Part shown: one piece after another, positions 1-9,224 of the stretch
Layout of the letters: each line of letters starts with the position of its first letter
Position numbering within the stretch: position 1 is the stretch's first letter
Assembly (NCBI RefSeq): GCF_022770205.1
Contig: NZ_JALEIK010000014.1
Span: 1 to 42,113 of the forward strand
DNA: 42,113 nucleotides
Direction of reading: 5' to 3'
Origin: Helicobacter sp.
Lineage (GTDB): Bacteria > Campylobacterota > Campylobacteria > Campylobacterales > Helicobacteraceae
Notes under the pieces: model-generated
The model's database searches: none
What the model saw: only the letters and a program-made list of their open reading frames with translations
What the model was told of the DNA's origin: nothing
Program-made: the position numbers and the translations under genes

Positions 1-141
1 CAAATCAATGAAGCCATTGCACAATTAGAATCTGTAACACAAGATAATGTAAGTGTTGCAAACCATACAAGTGATATTTCTACAAATGTCAATAAGATTG
101 CTGATGATATTTTAGGAGATGTGAATAAGAAGAAGTTTTAA
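1..141 (+). CDS. Methyl-accepting chemotaxis protein, C-terminal end (partial)
   Basis: The window opens inside an open frame that ends with TAA at 139-141 and encodes the last 46 residues of a protein. The heptad-like pattern of small and hydrophobic residues (AIAQLESVT, then NVSVANHTSDIS) and the lysine-rich tail NKKKF fit the cytoplasmic signalling helix of a chemotaxis receptor. In that family this coiled coil relays ligand signals to CheA and CheW. The sensor domain, membrane segments and start lie outside the window, so its ligand cannot be guessed. The gene converges on panC with a 6-bp gap. Confidence 0.75.
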   Translation, partial: QINEAIAQLESVTQDNVSVANHTSDISTNVNKIADDILGDVNKKKF

Positions 142-147
142 GATTCC

Positions 148-993
148 TTAAAACCATAAATTATCTAATAATCGCACGCCTTCTATGCGTGCTACAATTA
201 GCACTAAGGTGGAATCCTTTTTGATTTCTAGCAATTCTTTTAACTCCCTATTGACAATTACTAGATATTCTACTTCTATGCCTTGTAAAATTTCTAAGGC
301 GATTTTTTTTAATGTTTTAGACTCTATAACTCCCTGCATTATCGCATTTGTGATTGCATTTAATGCGCTAGAGATTTTTAAGGCTTCTTTTTTACCATTT
401 GCGCTTAAATACGCATTGCGCGAACTGAGTGCTAATCCTTCTTGTGTGCGAACAATTGGGCAAGGCACAATGGTAATGGGCAAAAACAAGTCCTCTACCA
501 TTTTTTGAATGATTAAGAGTTGTTGTGCATCTTTTTGTCCAAAAAATGCTTTTGTGGGTTGTGTGAGATTAAAGAGTTTTAACACCACTTGTAGCACGCC
601 ATTAAAATGCCCCGGACGCATTTTTCCTTCTAGCACATTTGCTAGAGTTTTTGGGGCATTAAAGGTGGTTTGTAAGGTGGAATCCAAGGGATACATTTCT
701 GTAATCTCAGGCATAAAGACAAGTTCAACACCTGCTTCTTGGCAGGTTTTTAAATCTTCTTTTTGTTTTCTAGGATATTTGTCAAAGTCTTCGTTAGGGG
801 AGAATTGTGTGGGATTGACAAAAATAGACACGATTGTGTAATCGCATTGCTCTTTACTTTGTGTGATAAGGGATAAATGTCCATTATGCAATGCGCCCAT
901 TGTAGGAACTAAACCTAGAGTTTTATTGGGATTTTCAGCTTTAAGCTTTGCAATGTGGTAGCGTAGTTGTTGTGTGGTCGTAAAGATTAGCAT
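148..993 (-). CDS. panC: Pantothenate synthetase (pantoate--beta-alanine ligase)
   Basis: This enzyme joins pantoate and beta-alanine with ATP to make pantothenate, the precursor of coenzyme A, in the cytoplasm. The 281-residue length is normal for PanC. The class I nucleotidyltransferase HIGH-type motif appears near the N-terminus as PTMGALHNGH, followed by the family blocks IVSIFVNPTQF, FFGQKDAQQ and the KMSKS-like ALSSRN. The ATG at 993 begins directly with the conserved N-terminal strand, and no better upstream start exists. The gene is convergent with the chemotaxis receptor end and divergent from the next gene. Confidence 0.96.
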   Translation of the reverse strand: MLIFTTTQQLRYHIAKLKAENPNKTLGLVPTMGALHNGHLSLITQSKEQCDYTIVSIFVNPTQFSPNEDFDKYPRKQKEDLKTCQEAGVELVFMPEITEMYPLDSTLQTTFNAPKTLANVLEGKMRPGHFNGVLQVVLKLFNLTQPTKAFFGQKDAQQLLIIQKMVEDLFLPITIVPCPIVRTQEGLALSSRNAYLSANGKKEALKISSALNAITNAIMQGVIESKTLKKIALEILQGIEVEYLVIVNRELKELLEIKKDSTLVLIVARIEGVRLLDNLWF

Positions 994-1107
994 TTGCGAT
1001 TCCTTATTTGTGTTTGCAAGAAAGCTTGAATTATGCGCATATAAAGTTAAAAAATAAATAAAACAATATAAATATGTTAGAATGCGCCAAAATCAATAAG
1101 GGGTTGT

Positions 1108-2034
1108 ATGCAGGGATTAAAAGACTTAATAAAGATTTCAGATGCGGATTATCTTAGCATTTATGAAAGAGTGATTTTATCGCAGACAAATGAGGGTGAA
1201 GAGATTTTAGTGCCTTATATGCCAATGGGAAATTTTGCCTTTGAAGCAGCGATTAATGAGCGAAAATGCTTAGTGTATGATGATAATCCACTCATTAAGA
1301 TTAACTTTGAATCGGAGTTTTTTTATCCTACTTTTTCAGGGATTAGGAATCGTCTAGCTGAGATTAAAATCACACGCAATTATTCAGATTGTGGCGTGAA
1401 GCAGTTTTTGGATTCCAAAACTTATGATGAAGTGATGAGCGTTAGAGAGTTTTTGGATTCTGCATCTAGGGATTTTGTGAACTTATGGATTAAGCGTTTG
1501 GTTTCTGAAGCATTAAAAATGCCACAAATTGTAGATAATACAATCTCTGCCCCCAAATATTTTGACATAAGAGAACTTGCCTTACACACATATAAGGCTG
1601 TGCTATCTAATATTGATCCGATGAAAATTTTAATTTTACATTATTATGTGCCAAGTTTCTTTGACAATGAAAGTGCAGTAGATGCTGTGCTAAATGGAAG
1701 AAAAGTTAAAATGGCATATTATGCACCTTATGTGTTGAATCCAGAAATTTATTTTGAAAAACATTTGCTTAAGATGTGGTTTTCAGGCATTACTAAAGAG
1801 CGTTTAAATGCTGCGCAAGTTAGTAGTGCAGAATGTGAGAATCGTGAAAAAAAGGACTTTTTGTCTTTGCATAAAAAGCTAGAAAGTGGAGGAATGATTT
1901 TTGTGGAGAAGGCAAAAGATTATAGCTTAGATGGGTTTTTTAAGCTTGCTTTGTTTTACGGATATGAAAATCTCAAAGCATTCTGCGATACAAAGGGCAA
2001 TGCGATTTATTTGCTCCGCAAACTTGGGGCTTAA
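1108..2034 (+). CDS. DNA-methylase-fold-like protein, probably catalytically degenerate
   Basis: I do not recognise a named family. The 308-residue soluble protein starts at ATG 1108 after a purine-rich stretch (AAGGGG) and a TAGAAT-type -10 at about 1078. Residues near 32-60 (ILVPYMPMGN, then EAAINERK, then DDNP) follow the layout of the SAM-binding block of adenine-specific DNA methylases (LDPFxGSG, then EAxxxGR, then DxNP), with the key Asp and glycines changed. A later block resembles the helical part of the same large methylases (REFL, then WIKRLVSEAL). No DPPY catalytic motif is visible; YYVPSFF sits roughly where it might be. My inference is a methylase relic kept as an intact frame, perhaps as a non-enzymatic DNA-binding protein. 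The gene is monocistronic, between panC and tRNA-Phe. Confidence 0.5.
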   Translation: MQGLKDLIKISDADYLSIYERVILSQTNEGEEILVPYMPMGNFAFEAAINERKCLVYDDNPLIKINFESEFFYPTFSGIRNRLAEIKITRNYSDCGVKQFLDSKTYDEVMSVREFLDSASRDFVNLWIKRLVSEALKMPQIVDNTISAPKYFDIRELALHTYKAVLSNIDPMKILILHYYVPSFFDNESAVDAVLNGRKVKMAYYAPYVLNPEIYFEKHLLKMWFSGITKERLNAAQVSSAECENREKKDFLSLHKKLESGGMIFVEKAKDYSLDGFFKLALFYGYENLKAFCDTKGNAIYLLRKLGA

Positions 2035-2084
2035 GTTTTAGTTAAATGTTAAATGCTATAATTGCAACTCTTTTTTTATAAAAA

Positions 2085-2160
2085 GGCTCGATAGCTCAGT
2101 CGGTAGAGCAGGAGACTGAAAATCTCCGTGTCGGTGGTTCGATTCCGCCTCGAGCCACCA
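2085..2160 (+). tRNA. tRNA-Phe (GAA)
   Basis: A full cloverleaf can be drawn in 76 nt. The acceptor stem is GGCTCGA paired with TCGAGCC (2085-2091 with 2150-2156), followed by encoded ACCA. The D arm contains AGCTCAGTCGGTAGAGC. The anticodon stem is GGAGA/TCTCC with loop CTGAAAA, placing GAA at 2118-2120. The T arm is GGTGGTTCGATTCCGCC. The anticodon reads Phe codons UUU and UUC. Confidence 0.97.
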
Positions 2161-2378
2161 TTGAAACTTTTAAATCTACAAAATTTTATAAAATCCCTTA
2201 AATACCGCTACTTAATGATTCTTTTTATGTTGTCTGCAAGAGTAATGCGTATGTGTGATGCGCTCAAGTTAAGGCAATCAGAGCAGAAATAAATTTTGCG
2301 AATATTTTACAAATGCTATACAGAATAGACACATAACTAAGCCATACTTGCAAAAAATCTTTTGAAATAAGGATAAGA

Positions 2379-3435
2379 ATGGAAGCAGTAAAAAGAATCG
2401 TGATAAAGGGGATTGGAATCTTTTTTCTAGGGGCGTTAGCGTTGTATGGAATTGATGAGAGTTTGATCCAATCTGCGCAAAAAGAAGGTAGAGTAAATTC
2501 TTTAGGGATGCCTGATGCGTGGGCAAATTGGAAAGAAACTTGGGAAGATTTAAAAAGCTTATATGGGATAGAGCATAGCGACACAGATATGAGTTCAGCC
2601 CAAGAGATTGCGAAGTTTAAAGCGGAGAGAAAAAATGCAAGTGGGGATATAGGAGATGTTGGAATCTCTTTTGGTGATGTTGCGATTAAGCAAGGTGTTA
2701 CGCAACCTTTTAAAACAAGTTATTGGGAGCAGATTCCACAATGGGCAAAGGATAAAGAATGGGCATTGGATAGTGGCATACACAGGGACGATTGCCTTTA
2801 TTGTGAATAAGGAAGTGGTGAAAAATCCCCCTAAAAGTTGGCAGGAGTTATTACAAAGCAATTATAAGGTAACTGTTGGTGATGTGAGCGTGGCGGCTAT
2901 GGCAATTAATGGTGTCTTAGCAGCAAATTATTCCTTAGGTGGAGATGAGAGTGATTTAACACCTGCGCTTGATTATTTTGCAGAAATTGCAAAGCAAGGC
3001 AGACTAGTAACAAGTGATGTGTCTTTATTAAATCTTGAAAAAGGTGAAATAGAGATTGGAATCATTTGGGATTTTTTAGGCTTAGGATATAGAGAAAAGA
3101 TTGGAAAAAGTCGCTATGATGTGTTTATTCCAAGCGATGGAAGTATTACTTCAGGCTATGCAACGATTATTAATAAGTATGCAAAACACCCTAATGCTGC
3201 AAAACTCGCTAGAGAATTTATCCTATCAGATAAAGGGCAAATCAATCTTGCAAAAGGCTATGCAAGACCTATAAGGGCGGATTTTTTAAGCTTGCCTGAA
3301 GATGTAAAAGATAATCTTTTACCAAGTGAGCAATATCAAAACGCAAAGCCTATAAAAGATCAAAAAATCTGGGAAAAAACTTCTAAAAAACTTCCAGCAC
3401 TTTGGCAGGAAAAAGTTATTGTTAATATGAAGTAA
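2379..3435 (+). pseudogene. ABC transporter periplasmic substrate-binding protein, frameshifted
   Basis: Translation starts at ATG 2379 after AAGGAT. The hydrophobic N-terminus (IGIFFLGALALYGI) can serve as a signal peptide, followed by a binding-protein domain of the iron/polyamine/phosphate-ester type. The frame is lost near 2765-2775, within GATAAAGAATGGGC. The remainder continues in another frame with a convincing binding-protein block (IVAYTGTIAFIVN, then PKSWQELL, then LAREFILS) to the stop at 3435. Removing one base (for example one A, giving DKDGHWIV) restores a protein of about 350 residues. Later operon genes supply two permeases and an ATPase. The phosphatases alongside suggest a phosphorylated ligand, but that is inference; an iron ligand is also possible. 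Confidence 0.8.
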
Positions 3436-3445
3436 AGGAGAAGTG

Positions 3446-4768
3446 ATGAGAAAAATTTTATGTTTCTTATGTTTATACAGTGCTTTATTTGCCACAAATG
3501 CGTATGAAGCAAAGCTTGCGGGGCATATTGTTATCCCTGCGGAAAATTTTATTGACGCCCCTAAAGATGCGCCTACTTTTTTACAAAGCACGGGGAAGTT
3601 TTTACGCACAACAAGAAATGAAAATCTAGGAGCTTTTGATGCAAATTATGTGGAGGAAGAAACGCCTAATGCTTTTAAGATTCCTTTTAAAAAACAAGCA
3701 TTGCAAGGGCATAGTGGGATTAAATTTGCAGAGGATAAGAGCTATTGGCTTTTAAGCGATAATGGCTTAGGCACTAAGAAAAATTCTGCGGATTCTATGG
3801 TGTTTATCCATCAGTATCAATTTGATTTTAATAAGGGAGATTATAAACATCTTAAAACCCTATTTTTTAATGATAAAAATAAAAAATTTCCCTATCTTAT
3901 CAACCTTGAAGGCACAACAAGCAGATATTTAACAGGGGCGGATATAGATCCTGAGAGCTTTCAAATCATCGGTAAGAGTTTTTGGGTAGGAGATGAGTTT
4001 GGACCATTTTTGTTAGAATTTGACGAGAAAGGCACTTTAAAGGAAGTGTTTGATGTGAGTTTAAACGGAGAGCCTATTTTATCGCCTGATAATCCTTCTT
4101 TACAGCTTTCAAATCCAGATAAAGTGGAAAATAAAGCTAACATTAAACGCTCTAAAGGCTTTGAAGCAATGGCAAGCTCTAAGGATAAAACCAAACTCTA
4201 TCCTATGCTAGAATATGCGATGTTTAAAAACGGAGAGTATGAAAATAATGGGGGTAAAAATTTCCTAAGAATCTTAGAGTTTGATATCAAGGCTAGAAAA
4301 TTCACAGGCAAAAGCTATACTTACACGCTAGAGAGCAATGCACATTCTATTGGGGATTTTAATATGATTGATGAAAAATACGGCTTAATTATAGAAAGAG
4401 ATGATACCGAAGGCACGATGGATAAGGCTTGTAATGCGCAAACAACAAAGCATTGCTTTAAAAACCCGGCTAAATTTAAAAGAATTTACAAGGTTAAGCT
4501 TGATGAGAAAAAAGGCGTTGCGGAAAAAATCGCTTACATTGATCTTATGAACATTAGCGACCCAGAAAAAATCGCTAAAAAACCTTTGGTAAATGGTAAG
4601 TTTGTTTTTCCTTTCTTTACCATTGAATATGTGGATATTGTGGATTCTAAACATATTGTTGTAGCAAATGATAATAATTTTCCTTTTTCAGCAAGCAGAG
4701 AGCCTTTTATCCCTGATGATAATGAAGTGATTTTGCTAGAAGTGGAAGATTTTTTAAAGGCTAAGTGA
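3446..4768 (+). CDS. Phytase-like esterase-domain secreted protein
   Basis: The ATG at 3446 lies 5 nt after AAAGGAG (3434-3440) and is preferred to the GTG at 3443. A signal peptide (MRKILCFLCLYSALFATNA) directs the roughly 440-residue protein to the periplasm. The body matches the phytase-like esterase family, a beta-propeller: a DNGLGTKKNSADS stretch, GADIDPESF, and WVGDEFGPFLLEFD with its acidic metal-site pattern. Members are thought to act on phosphate or carboxyl esters, but the substrate is usually unknown. The gene begins 10 bp after the binding protein and ends against the alkaline-phosphatase-family gene, so it belongs to this operon. The frame is intact although its neighbours are broken. 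Confidence 0.8.
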   Translation: MRKILCFLCLYSALFATNAYEAKLAGHIVIPAENFIDAPKDAPTFLQSTGKFLRTTRNENLGAFDANYVEEETPNAFKIPFKKQALQGHSGIKFAEDKSYWLLSDNGLGTKKNSADSMVFIHQYQFDFNKGDYKHLKTLFFNDKNKKFPYLINLEGTTSRYLTGADIDPESFQIIGKSFWVGDEFGPFLLEFDEKGTLKEVFDVSLNGEPILSPDNPSLQLSNPDKVENKANIKRSKGFEAMASSKDKTKLYPMLEYAMFKNGEYENNGGKNFLRILEFDIKARKFTGKSYTYTLESNAHSIGDFNMIDEKYGLIIERDDTEGTMDKACNAQTTKHCFKNPAKFKRIYKVKLDEKKGVAEKIAYIDLMNISDPEKIAKKPLVNGKFVFPFFTIEYVDIVDSKHIVVANDNNFPFSASREPFIPDDNEVILLEVEDFLKAK

Positions 4769-4770
4769 GT

Positions 4771-5572
4771 ATGAAGCGTTGTATTTTGGTAGTCTTAGAT
4801 GGTTTAAATTACGATGTTGCTTATGAAAATATGGGCTTTTTACAAGCCTTGTGCGAAGAAAATGTAGGGAAGCTCTACAAAATGCAATGTGAGCTTCCAA
4901 GCATATCACGCCCCTTGTATGAGTGTATTTTAACGGGAGTAAAGCCTGCCTTAAGTGGAATCGTAAATAATCACTTAGGCTTTTCTACGCAAAAAAGCAT
5001 TTTTTGATTATGCTAAAAATGCAGGTTTAAAGGCAGGTGCGGCAGCGTATCATTGGATTTTTGAGCTGTATAACAAAATGCCTTTTAATCCCTATTTGCA
5101 CCGCTATGTTGATGATGAGTCCTTACCTTTGCCTTATGGGAGTTTTTATTGTGAGGATGATTATTTGGATTCTCATCTTTTTATGGATGGGGAAAATTTA
5201 CGCTTAAGAAAAAACCTAGATTTTTTTACTCATACATTCTATGAATATTGATGATAGTGGGCATAAGTTTAATCTTGCTTCAAAAGAGTATGCAAACGCC
5301 ACAAAAAAGCAGATTATATCCTTTCTACCTTACTTCCAAATTGGCTAAAAGAAGGGCTTAGTGTCATCATCACTTCAGATCACGGGATGAATACAGCCCA
5401 CACACACGGGGCTTGAGCGATGAAGAGAGGCTTGTGCCGTTTTTTGTTTTTGGAAAAAAGCTTTTCTTTAAAAGAGTGTGAAATTTCACAAACGCAAATT
5501 TGTGGAACAATTTGTGAAATTCTAAACATAGCACACGATAAAACAGCGTGCAAAATGCTATTGAAGGAGTGA
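4771..5572 (+). pseudogene. Alkaline phosphatase / type I phosphodiesterase family protein, multiply frameshifted
   Basis: Fragments in three frames form one protein of about 267 residues. The N-terminus has the metal motif LVVLDGLNYD, then LPSISRPLYE in the nucleophile region, and the C-terminal half has TSDHGMNTAHTHGG, typical of the alkaline phosphatase superfamily (nucleotide pyrophosphatase branch). Five single-base indels break it: one T too many at 5000-5005, one T too many at 5221-5227, one A short at 5303-5308, one G short at 5408-5411, and one A too many at 5454-5459. No stray in-frame stop remains after these corrections, so the decay is recent or the tracts vary. The start is ATG 4771, with GTG 4765 as alternative. 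No signal peptide is evident. Confidence 0.85.
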
Positions 5573-5574
5573 TA

Positions 5575-6606
5575 ATGAAAAAGATGATTTTTGCTCTAAT
5601 GCTTTTAGGTTTAAATCTTTTTGCAAGTGATAAGCTTATTATCGCACACAGAGGTGCGAGTGCATACTTGCCAGAAAGCACGCAAGAAGCAATGGTTTTA
5701 GCACACGCAATGGGCGCACATTATGTGGAATTTGATCTTGTTTTAAGCAAAGATAATATTCCTGTGATTATCCACGATTTATATTTGGATAATCTTAGTG
5801 ATGTAGCACAAAAGTTTCCACAAAGAAAGCGTGAAGATGGGCATTATTATGTGATTGACTTTACCTTGGATGAACTTAAGACTTTGAAAATGAGCGAAGT
5901 TTTTACACTTAAGGATGGCAAGCAAGAGCAAAAATATCCTAAGCGTTGTCCGATGGGGGATGCTTCTTTTGCTATTAGCACATTGTCTGAGATGATAGAG
6001 TTGATACAGGGGCTTAATCAAGTCTTTGGCAAAAATATAGGATTTTGCATTGAGATTAAAAAGCCTTGGTTTCACAAACAAGAAGGCAAGGACATTTCAA
6101 AAGTTGTCTTAGAAATTTTTAAAAATTATGGGCTTGACACAAATAATCTTTATTTTTCTAGTTTTGATTATCCTGAGCTAGTGCGTATTAAAAAAGAATT
6201 ATTGCCTCAAATGGATATGGATGTCAATCTTGTGTTTGCATTGGGCAAAAATGAATGGAATGAAACTTATGCACTAGAAAATGGAAAGTGGGTAGCATTT
6301 GACTACACTCCTTTTCAATCGGGTAAAAGGAATGCTGAACTTGCAAAAATTGTAATGGGAATCGCCCCTAATTATAATGAACTTTTTACCATTAAAGAGA
6401 ATAAAGCACAGCCCAACGCCTTTGTCAAAAATGCGCATAAGCATAAGCTCAAAGTGTTTGTTTGGACGCATAGAGCAGATGCTTTGCCAAGCTGGACGCA
6501 ATCCTCTGATGCGTTATTAGACGCAATTCTTTTTAAAGCAGGGGCAGATGGTGTCTTTACGGATTTTCCTGATTTAGGATTGCAGTTTTTAAAGAAAGTG
6601 CAATAA
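5575..6606 (+). CDS. glpQ: Glycerophosphodiester phosphodiesterase, periplasmic
   Basis: This enzyme hydrolyses glycerophosphodiesters, released from phospholipids, to glycerol-3-phosphate and an alcohol. The start is ATG 5575, 5 nt after AAGGAG; that ribosome binding site lies inside the end of the preceding gene. A signal peptide (KKMIFALMLLGLNLFA) precedes the TIM-barrel domain. The catalytic and metal blocks are visible: IIAHRGASAYLPEST, VEFDLVLSKDNIPVIIHD and CIEIKK, with the C-terminal VFVWTHRAD and DGVFTDFPD. The length of 343 residues is normal for GlpQ. The gene sits between two other phospho-ester hydrolases and the transporter permeases, consistent with generating the imported phosphorylated product. 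Confidence 0.93.
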   Translation: MKKMIFALMLLGLNLFASDKLIIAHRGASAYLPESTQEAMVLAHAMGAHYVEFDLVLSKDNIPVIIHDLYLDNLSDVAQKFPQRKREDGHYYVIDFTLDELKTLKMSEVFTLKDGKQEQKYPKRCPMGDASFAISTLSEMIELIQGLNQVFGKNIGFCIEIKKPWFHKQEGKDISKVVLEIFKNYGLDTNNLYFSSFDYPELVRIKKELLPQMDMDVNLVFALGKNEWNETYALENGKWVAFDYTPFQSGKRNAELAKIVMGIAPNYNELFTIKENKAQPNAFVKNAHKHKLKVFVWTHRADALPSWTQSSDALLDAILFKAGADGVFTDFPDLGLQFLKKVQ

Positions 6607-7443
6607 ATGCGTATTAAAATACTCTCTTGTGTGAGTCTTTTACCAATTTTTGCCATTTTTATTGCGTTTTTAATCCTTCCTCTTGGTTGGATTCTTATGA
6701 ATGCTTTTTATGCAGAAGAGTTGGAATCTTATTCTTTAGAAAATTTTAGGAGAATTTTTGCCTCACAATTTTATCTCCAAAGCATTGTGCAATCCCTTAG
6801 TGTGAGTTTTTATTCTAGTGTTATTGGGCTAATTATAGCAACTTTAACAAGTTATTCTATTTATGCACTTAGTCCTTCAAAGCTTGCTTCTTTTTTGTTC
6901 TCCTTAAATACGATGTTTAGCAATTTTGCTGGGATTCCTTTAGCCTTTGCGTGCATTATTATTGCGGGTAATAATGGGGTTGTGAATGTTTTGTTAAAAA
7001 GTATGGGGATTGAGCCATTTTTTAGCATTTATTCTAATATTGGAATCAATTTAGTGTATATTTATTTTCAGATTCCTCTTGGGGTTTTGCTTTTATTTCC
7101 TGCATTTAAAAGTTTAGAAGAATCCCACAAGCAAGCTTCAAAAATTCTAGGTGCTAGCAATGTTGTCTATTGGATAAAAATCGCCTGCCCCCTGTTAGCT
7201 CCTGCGCTTTTAGGTGTTTTTGTGATTTTATTTGCCAATGCAATTGGTGCGTATGCAAGCATTTATGCCTTAAATAGCAATTTTAACATTCTGCCCATTA
7301 GAATCACAAGTTTAGTCGCTGGCGATATTAGTCTTGACCCTTATTTGGCAAGTGCTTTGAGCGTGGTTTTAATGGTGATTATGCTAGGGATTACTTTGGT
7401 TGCAAATTTTATGAGTAAAAAATACAATTTTAAGGCGTTATAA
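6607..7443 (+). CDS. ABC transporter permease (first subunit)
   Basis: A 278-residue inner-membrane protein with about six transmembrane helices, starting at the ATG that directly follows the glpQ stop. The EAA loop that contacts the ATPase is recognisable at SLEESHKQASKILGASN. It belongs to the binding-protein-dependent permease family used for polyamines, iron, phosphonate and sugar phosphates. It should pair with the next gene to form the membrane channel. The stop TAA is followed immediately by the second permease start, indicating translational coupling. This frame is intact. Confidence 0.9.
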   Translation: MRIKILSCVSLLPIFAIFIAFLILPLGWILMNAFYAEELESYSLENFRRIFASQFYLQSIVQSLSVSFYSSVIGLIIATLTSYSIYALSPSKLASFLFSLNTMFSNFAGIPLAFACIIIAGNNGVVNVLLKSMGIEPFFSIYSNIGINLVYIYFQIPLGVLLLFPAFKSLEESHKQASKILGASNVVYWIKIACPLLAPALLGVFVILFANAIGAYASIYALNSNFNILPIRITSLVAGDISLDPYLASALSVVLMVIMLGITLVANFMSKKYNFKAL

Positions 7444-8226
7444 ATGAAAAATACATTGTCTTTAAAGGCTAGGATTTATCATTATAGCCTTTTATTTTTT
7501 GTGTTTCTTTTTATGGCTTCACCCATTGCTGCTACTTTATTGTATTCTCTTTCTACTTCTTGGGGGGTCAGTGTTTTGCCTGATGGCTTGACACTAAAAT
7601 GGTATGCAGAGCTTTTTAGGGATATGCGCTTTCTTGCTTCTTTGTTAAGAAGTTTTATTGTGTGCTTTGGTGCGATTTTTTAGCAATTGTTTTGATTTTT
7701 TCAATGGTTTTACTTGCGAATTTGTATTATCCTAAGCTAAAAAGCTTCTTTAATGTGCTTGTTATAATGCCTTTTGCAGTTCCGGGCGTTGTTTCTTGTG
7801 TGGGGCTTTTGCAATTGTATGCAGAAAGTTTAGTAGGGAGTGCTTTTATTTTGATTTTTGTGTATTAATTTGTGTGTTGCCCTTTATTTATCGCGCATTA
7901 GACAATGCTCTTAATCCTTTAAATCTCAGGGAGTTGATGGATTCTAATGCAATGCTAGTGGAAGTGTTTTTCAAGGCTATTTTCAAATTGATTTTACCTA
8001 ATATTAAAAATGGAATCCTTGTTGCTATTTTTTTGTCTTTTTCCTTTTTGGTTGGAGATTTCCTTTTTGCAAACCTACTAGTTGGTAGCTCTTATGAAAC
8101 CTTACAAGTTTATCTCTATCACATAAGAGGAAAGAGTGGACATTATGCAAGTGCCTTTGTATTTTTTTATTTTTTTTGATTTTTTTAGCAACTTTTATTG
8201 CAAGCATTTTTAGTATGAAGGAGTGA
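7444..8226 (+). pseudogene. ABC transporter permease (second subunit), three frameshifts
   Basis: The start is ATG 7444, adjoining the first permease. Three successive frames together encode one hydrophobic protein of about 260 residues with permease features. Each break is cured by a single added T: in the T6 tract 7676-7681 (giving AIFLAIVLIF), at 7865-7866 (FVYLICVLPF), and in the T8 tract 8170-8177 (YFFLIFLATF). The rebuilt EAA-like region is NLRELMDSNAML. The C-terminus ends at TGA 8224-8226, overlapping the ribosome binding site of the ATPase gene. Three -1 T changes and no substitution-type stop suggest slippage at T tracts. As it stands the importer would lack one channel half. Confidence 0.87.
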
Positions 8227-8228
8227 AT

Positions 8229-9224
8229 ATGTCTTATCTTAAAATTAAGCATTTGAAAAAATCCTATGGGGATAAAGCGATTTTTGATAGCATAGAGTTT
8301 TCTGCTAAAAGGGGGGAGTTTGTAACGCTTTTAGGACCAAGTGGTTGCGGAAAATCTACACTTTTGCGATGTATTGCGGGATTAAGTTCTGTTGATACAG
8401 GTAAAATTTCTCTTGCAGATAAAGACATTACAAAACTCAGTCCGCAAAAAAGAAATATTGGAATGGTGTTTCAAAATTATGCACTTTTTCCCAATTTAAA
8501 TGTGTTTGAAAATGTTGCCTTTGGTTTGAAAATCAAAAAAGTGCATAAAAAAGAGATAGAAAAAAGAGTGAAAAAAATGCTAAAACTCGTAGAATTAGAG
8601 GATTTTAGCAAAAGTTATCCCCATAGCTTTAGCGGAGGACAAGCGCAAAGAGTGGCACTAGCGCGCTCTTTAATCACAAAGCCTGATTTGTTGTTGCTTG
8701 ATGAGCCTTTATCTGCCCTTGATGCTAAAATCCGTAAGCATTTAAGGGCGCAAATTAAAGCCATTCAAAAAGAATTCCATCTTACTACAATTTTTGTAAC
8801 GCACGACCAAGAAGAAGCCCTAGAGCTTTCTGATAGAATCATTTTAATGCACCAAGGGGAGATTTTACAAAATTCCGATGCACAAAATTTATATTTACTT
8901 CCTAAGAATCGCTTTGTGGCAAGTTTTATAGGAAATTACAATATTCTTAGCCCAAAGGATTTAGATTTGCTTAATCTTTCCCATTCTTTTAAAGAAGACA
9001 TCGCTTTAAGACCAGAAACCATAGAAATTAGTGGTACACAAGGGGTGAAGGCAAAGATTAAAGAAAAAATTTTATTAGGAAATGTGATTCGCTATAAGGT
9101 AAAAATAAAGGATTTAGAGTTAAAAATTGATACTTTAAATTTTAGCAATTCTAGCCATTTTAATGTGAATGATAATGTTTATCTTAAATTCCATTTAGAA
9201 TTTGCTAAGGAGCTAACTTGCTAG
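8229..9224 (+). CDS. ABC transporter ATP-binding protein with TOBE domain
   Basis: The ATG at 8229 is 5 nt after AAGGAG (8218-8223) and preferred to the upstream GTG 8223. The roughly 331-residue protein has Walker A GPSGCGKST, Q-loop VFQNYALFP, signature SFSGGQAQRVALA, Walker B LLLLDEPLSALD and H-loop FVTHDQEEA. The C-terminal third is a TOBE-like regulatory domain, as in the PotA/FbpC/UgpC group. It powers the importer formed with the two upstream permeases. The frame is intact although its permease partner is broken. The stop overlaps the start of the HAD gene. Confidence 0.93.
   Translation: MSYLKIKHLKKSYGDKAIFDSIEFSAKRGEFVTLLGPSGCGKSTLLRCIAGLSSVDTGKISLADKDITKLSPQKRNIGMVFQNYALFPNLNVFENVAFGLKIKKVHKKEIEKRVKKMLKLVELEDFSKSYPHSFSGGQAQRVALARSLITKPDLLLLDEPLSALDAKIRKHLRAQIKAIQKEFHLTTIFVTHDQEEALELSDRIILMHQGEILQNSDAQNLYLLPKNRFVASFIGNYNILSPKDLDLLNLSHSFKEDIALRPETIEISGTQGVKAKIKEKILLGNVIRYKVKIKDLELKIDTLNFSNSSHFNVNDNVYLKFHLEFAKELTC

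Noticed and set aside
2656-3435. The long second frame as an independent transporter gene
   Set aside because: Its first 35 codons lack homology and a start signal, while the rest continues the upstream binding protein; it is the second half of one broken gene.
5370-5681. Minus-strand 103-codon frame opposite the broken phosphatase gene
   Set aside because: It has no ribosome binding site, is antisense to clear phosphatase blocks, and reads as low-complexity basic sequence; it is a shadow.
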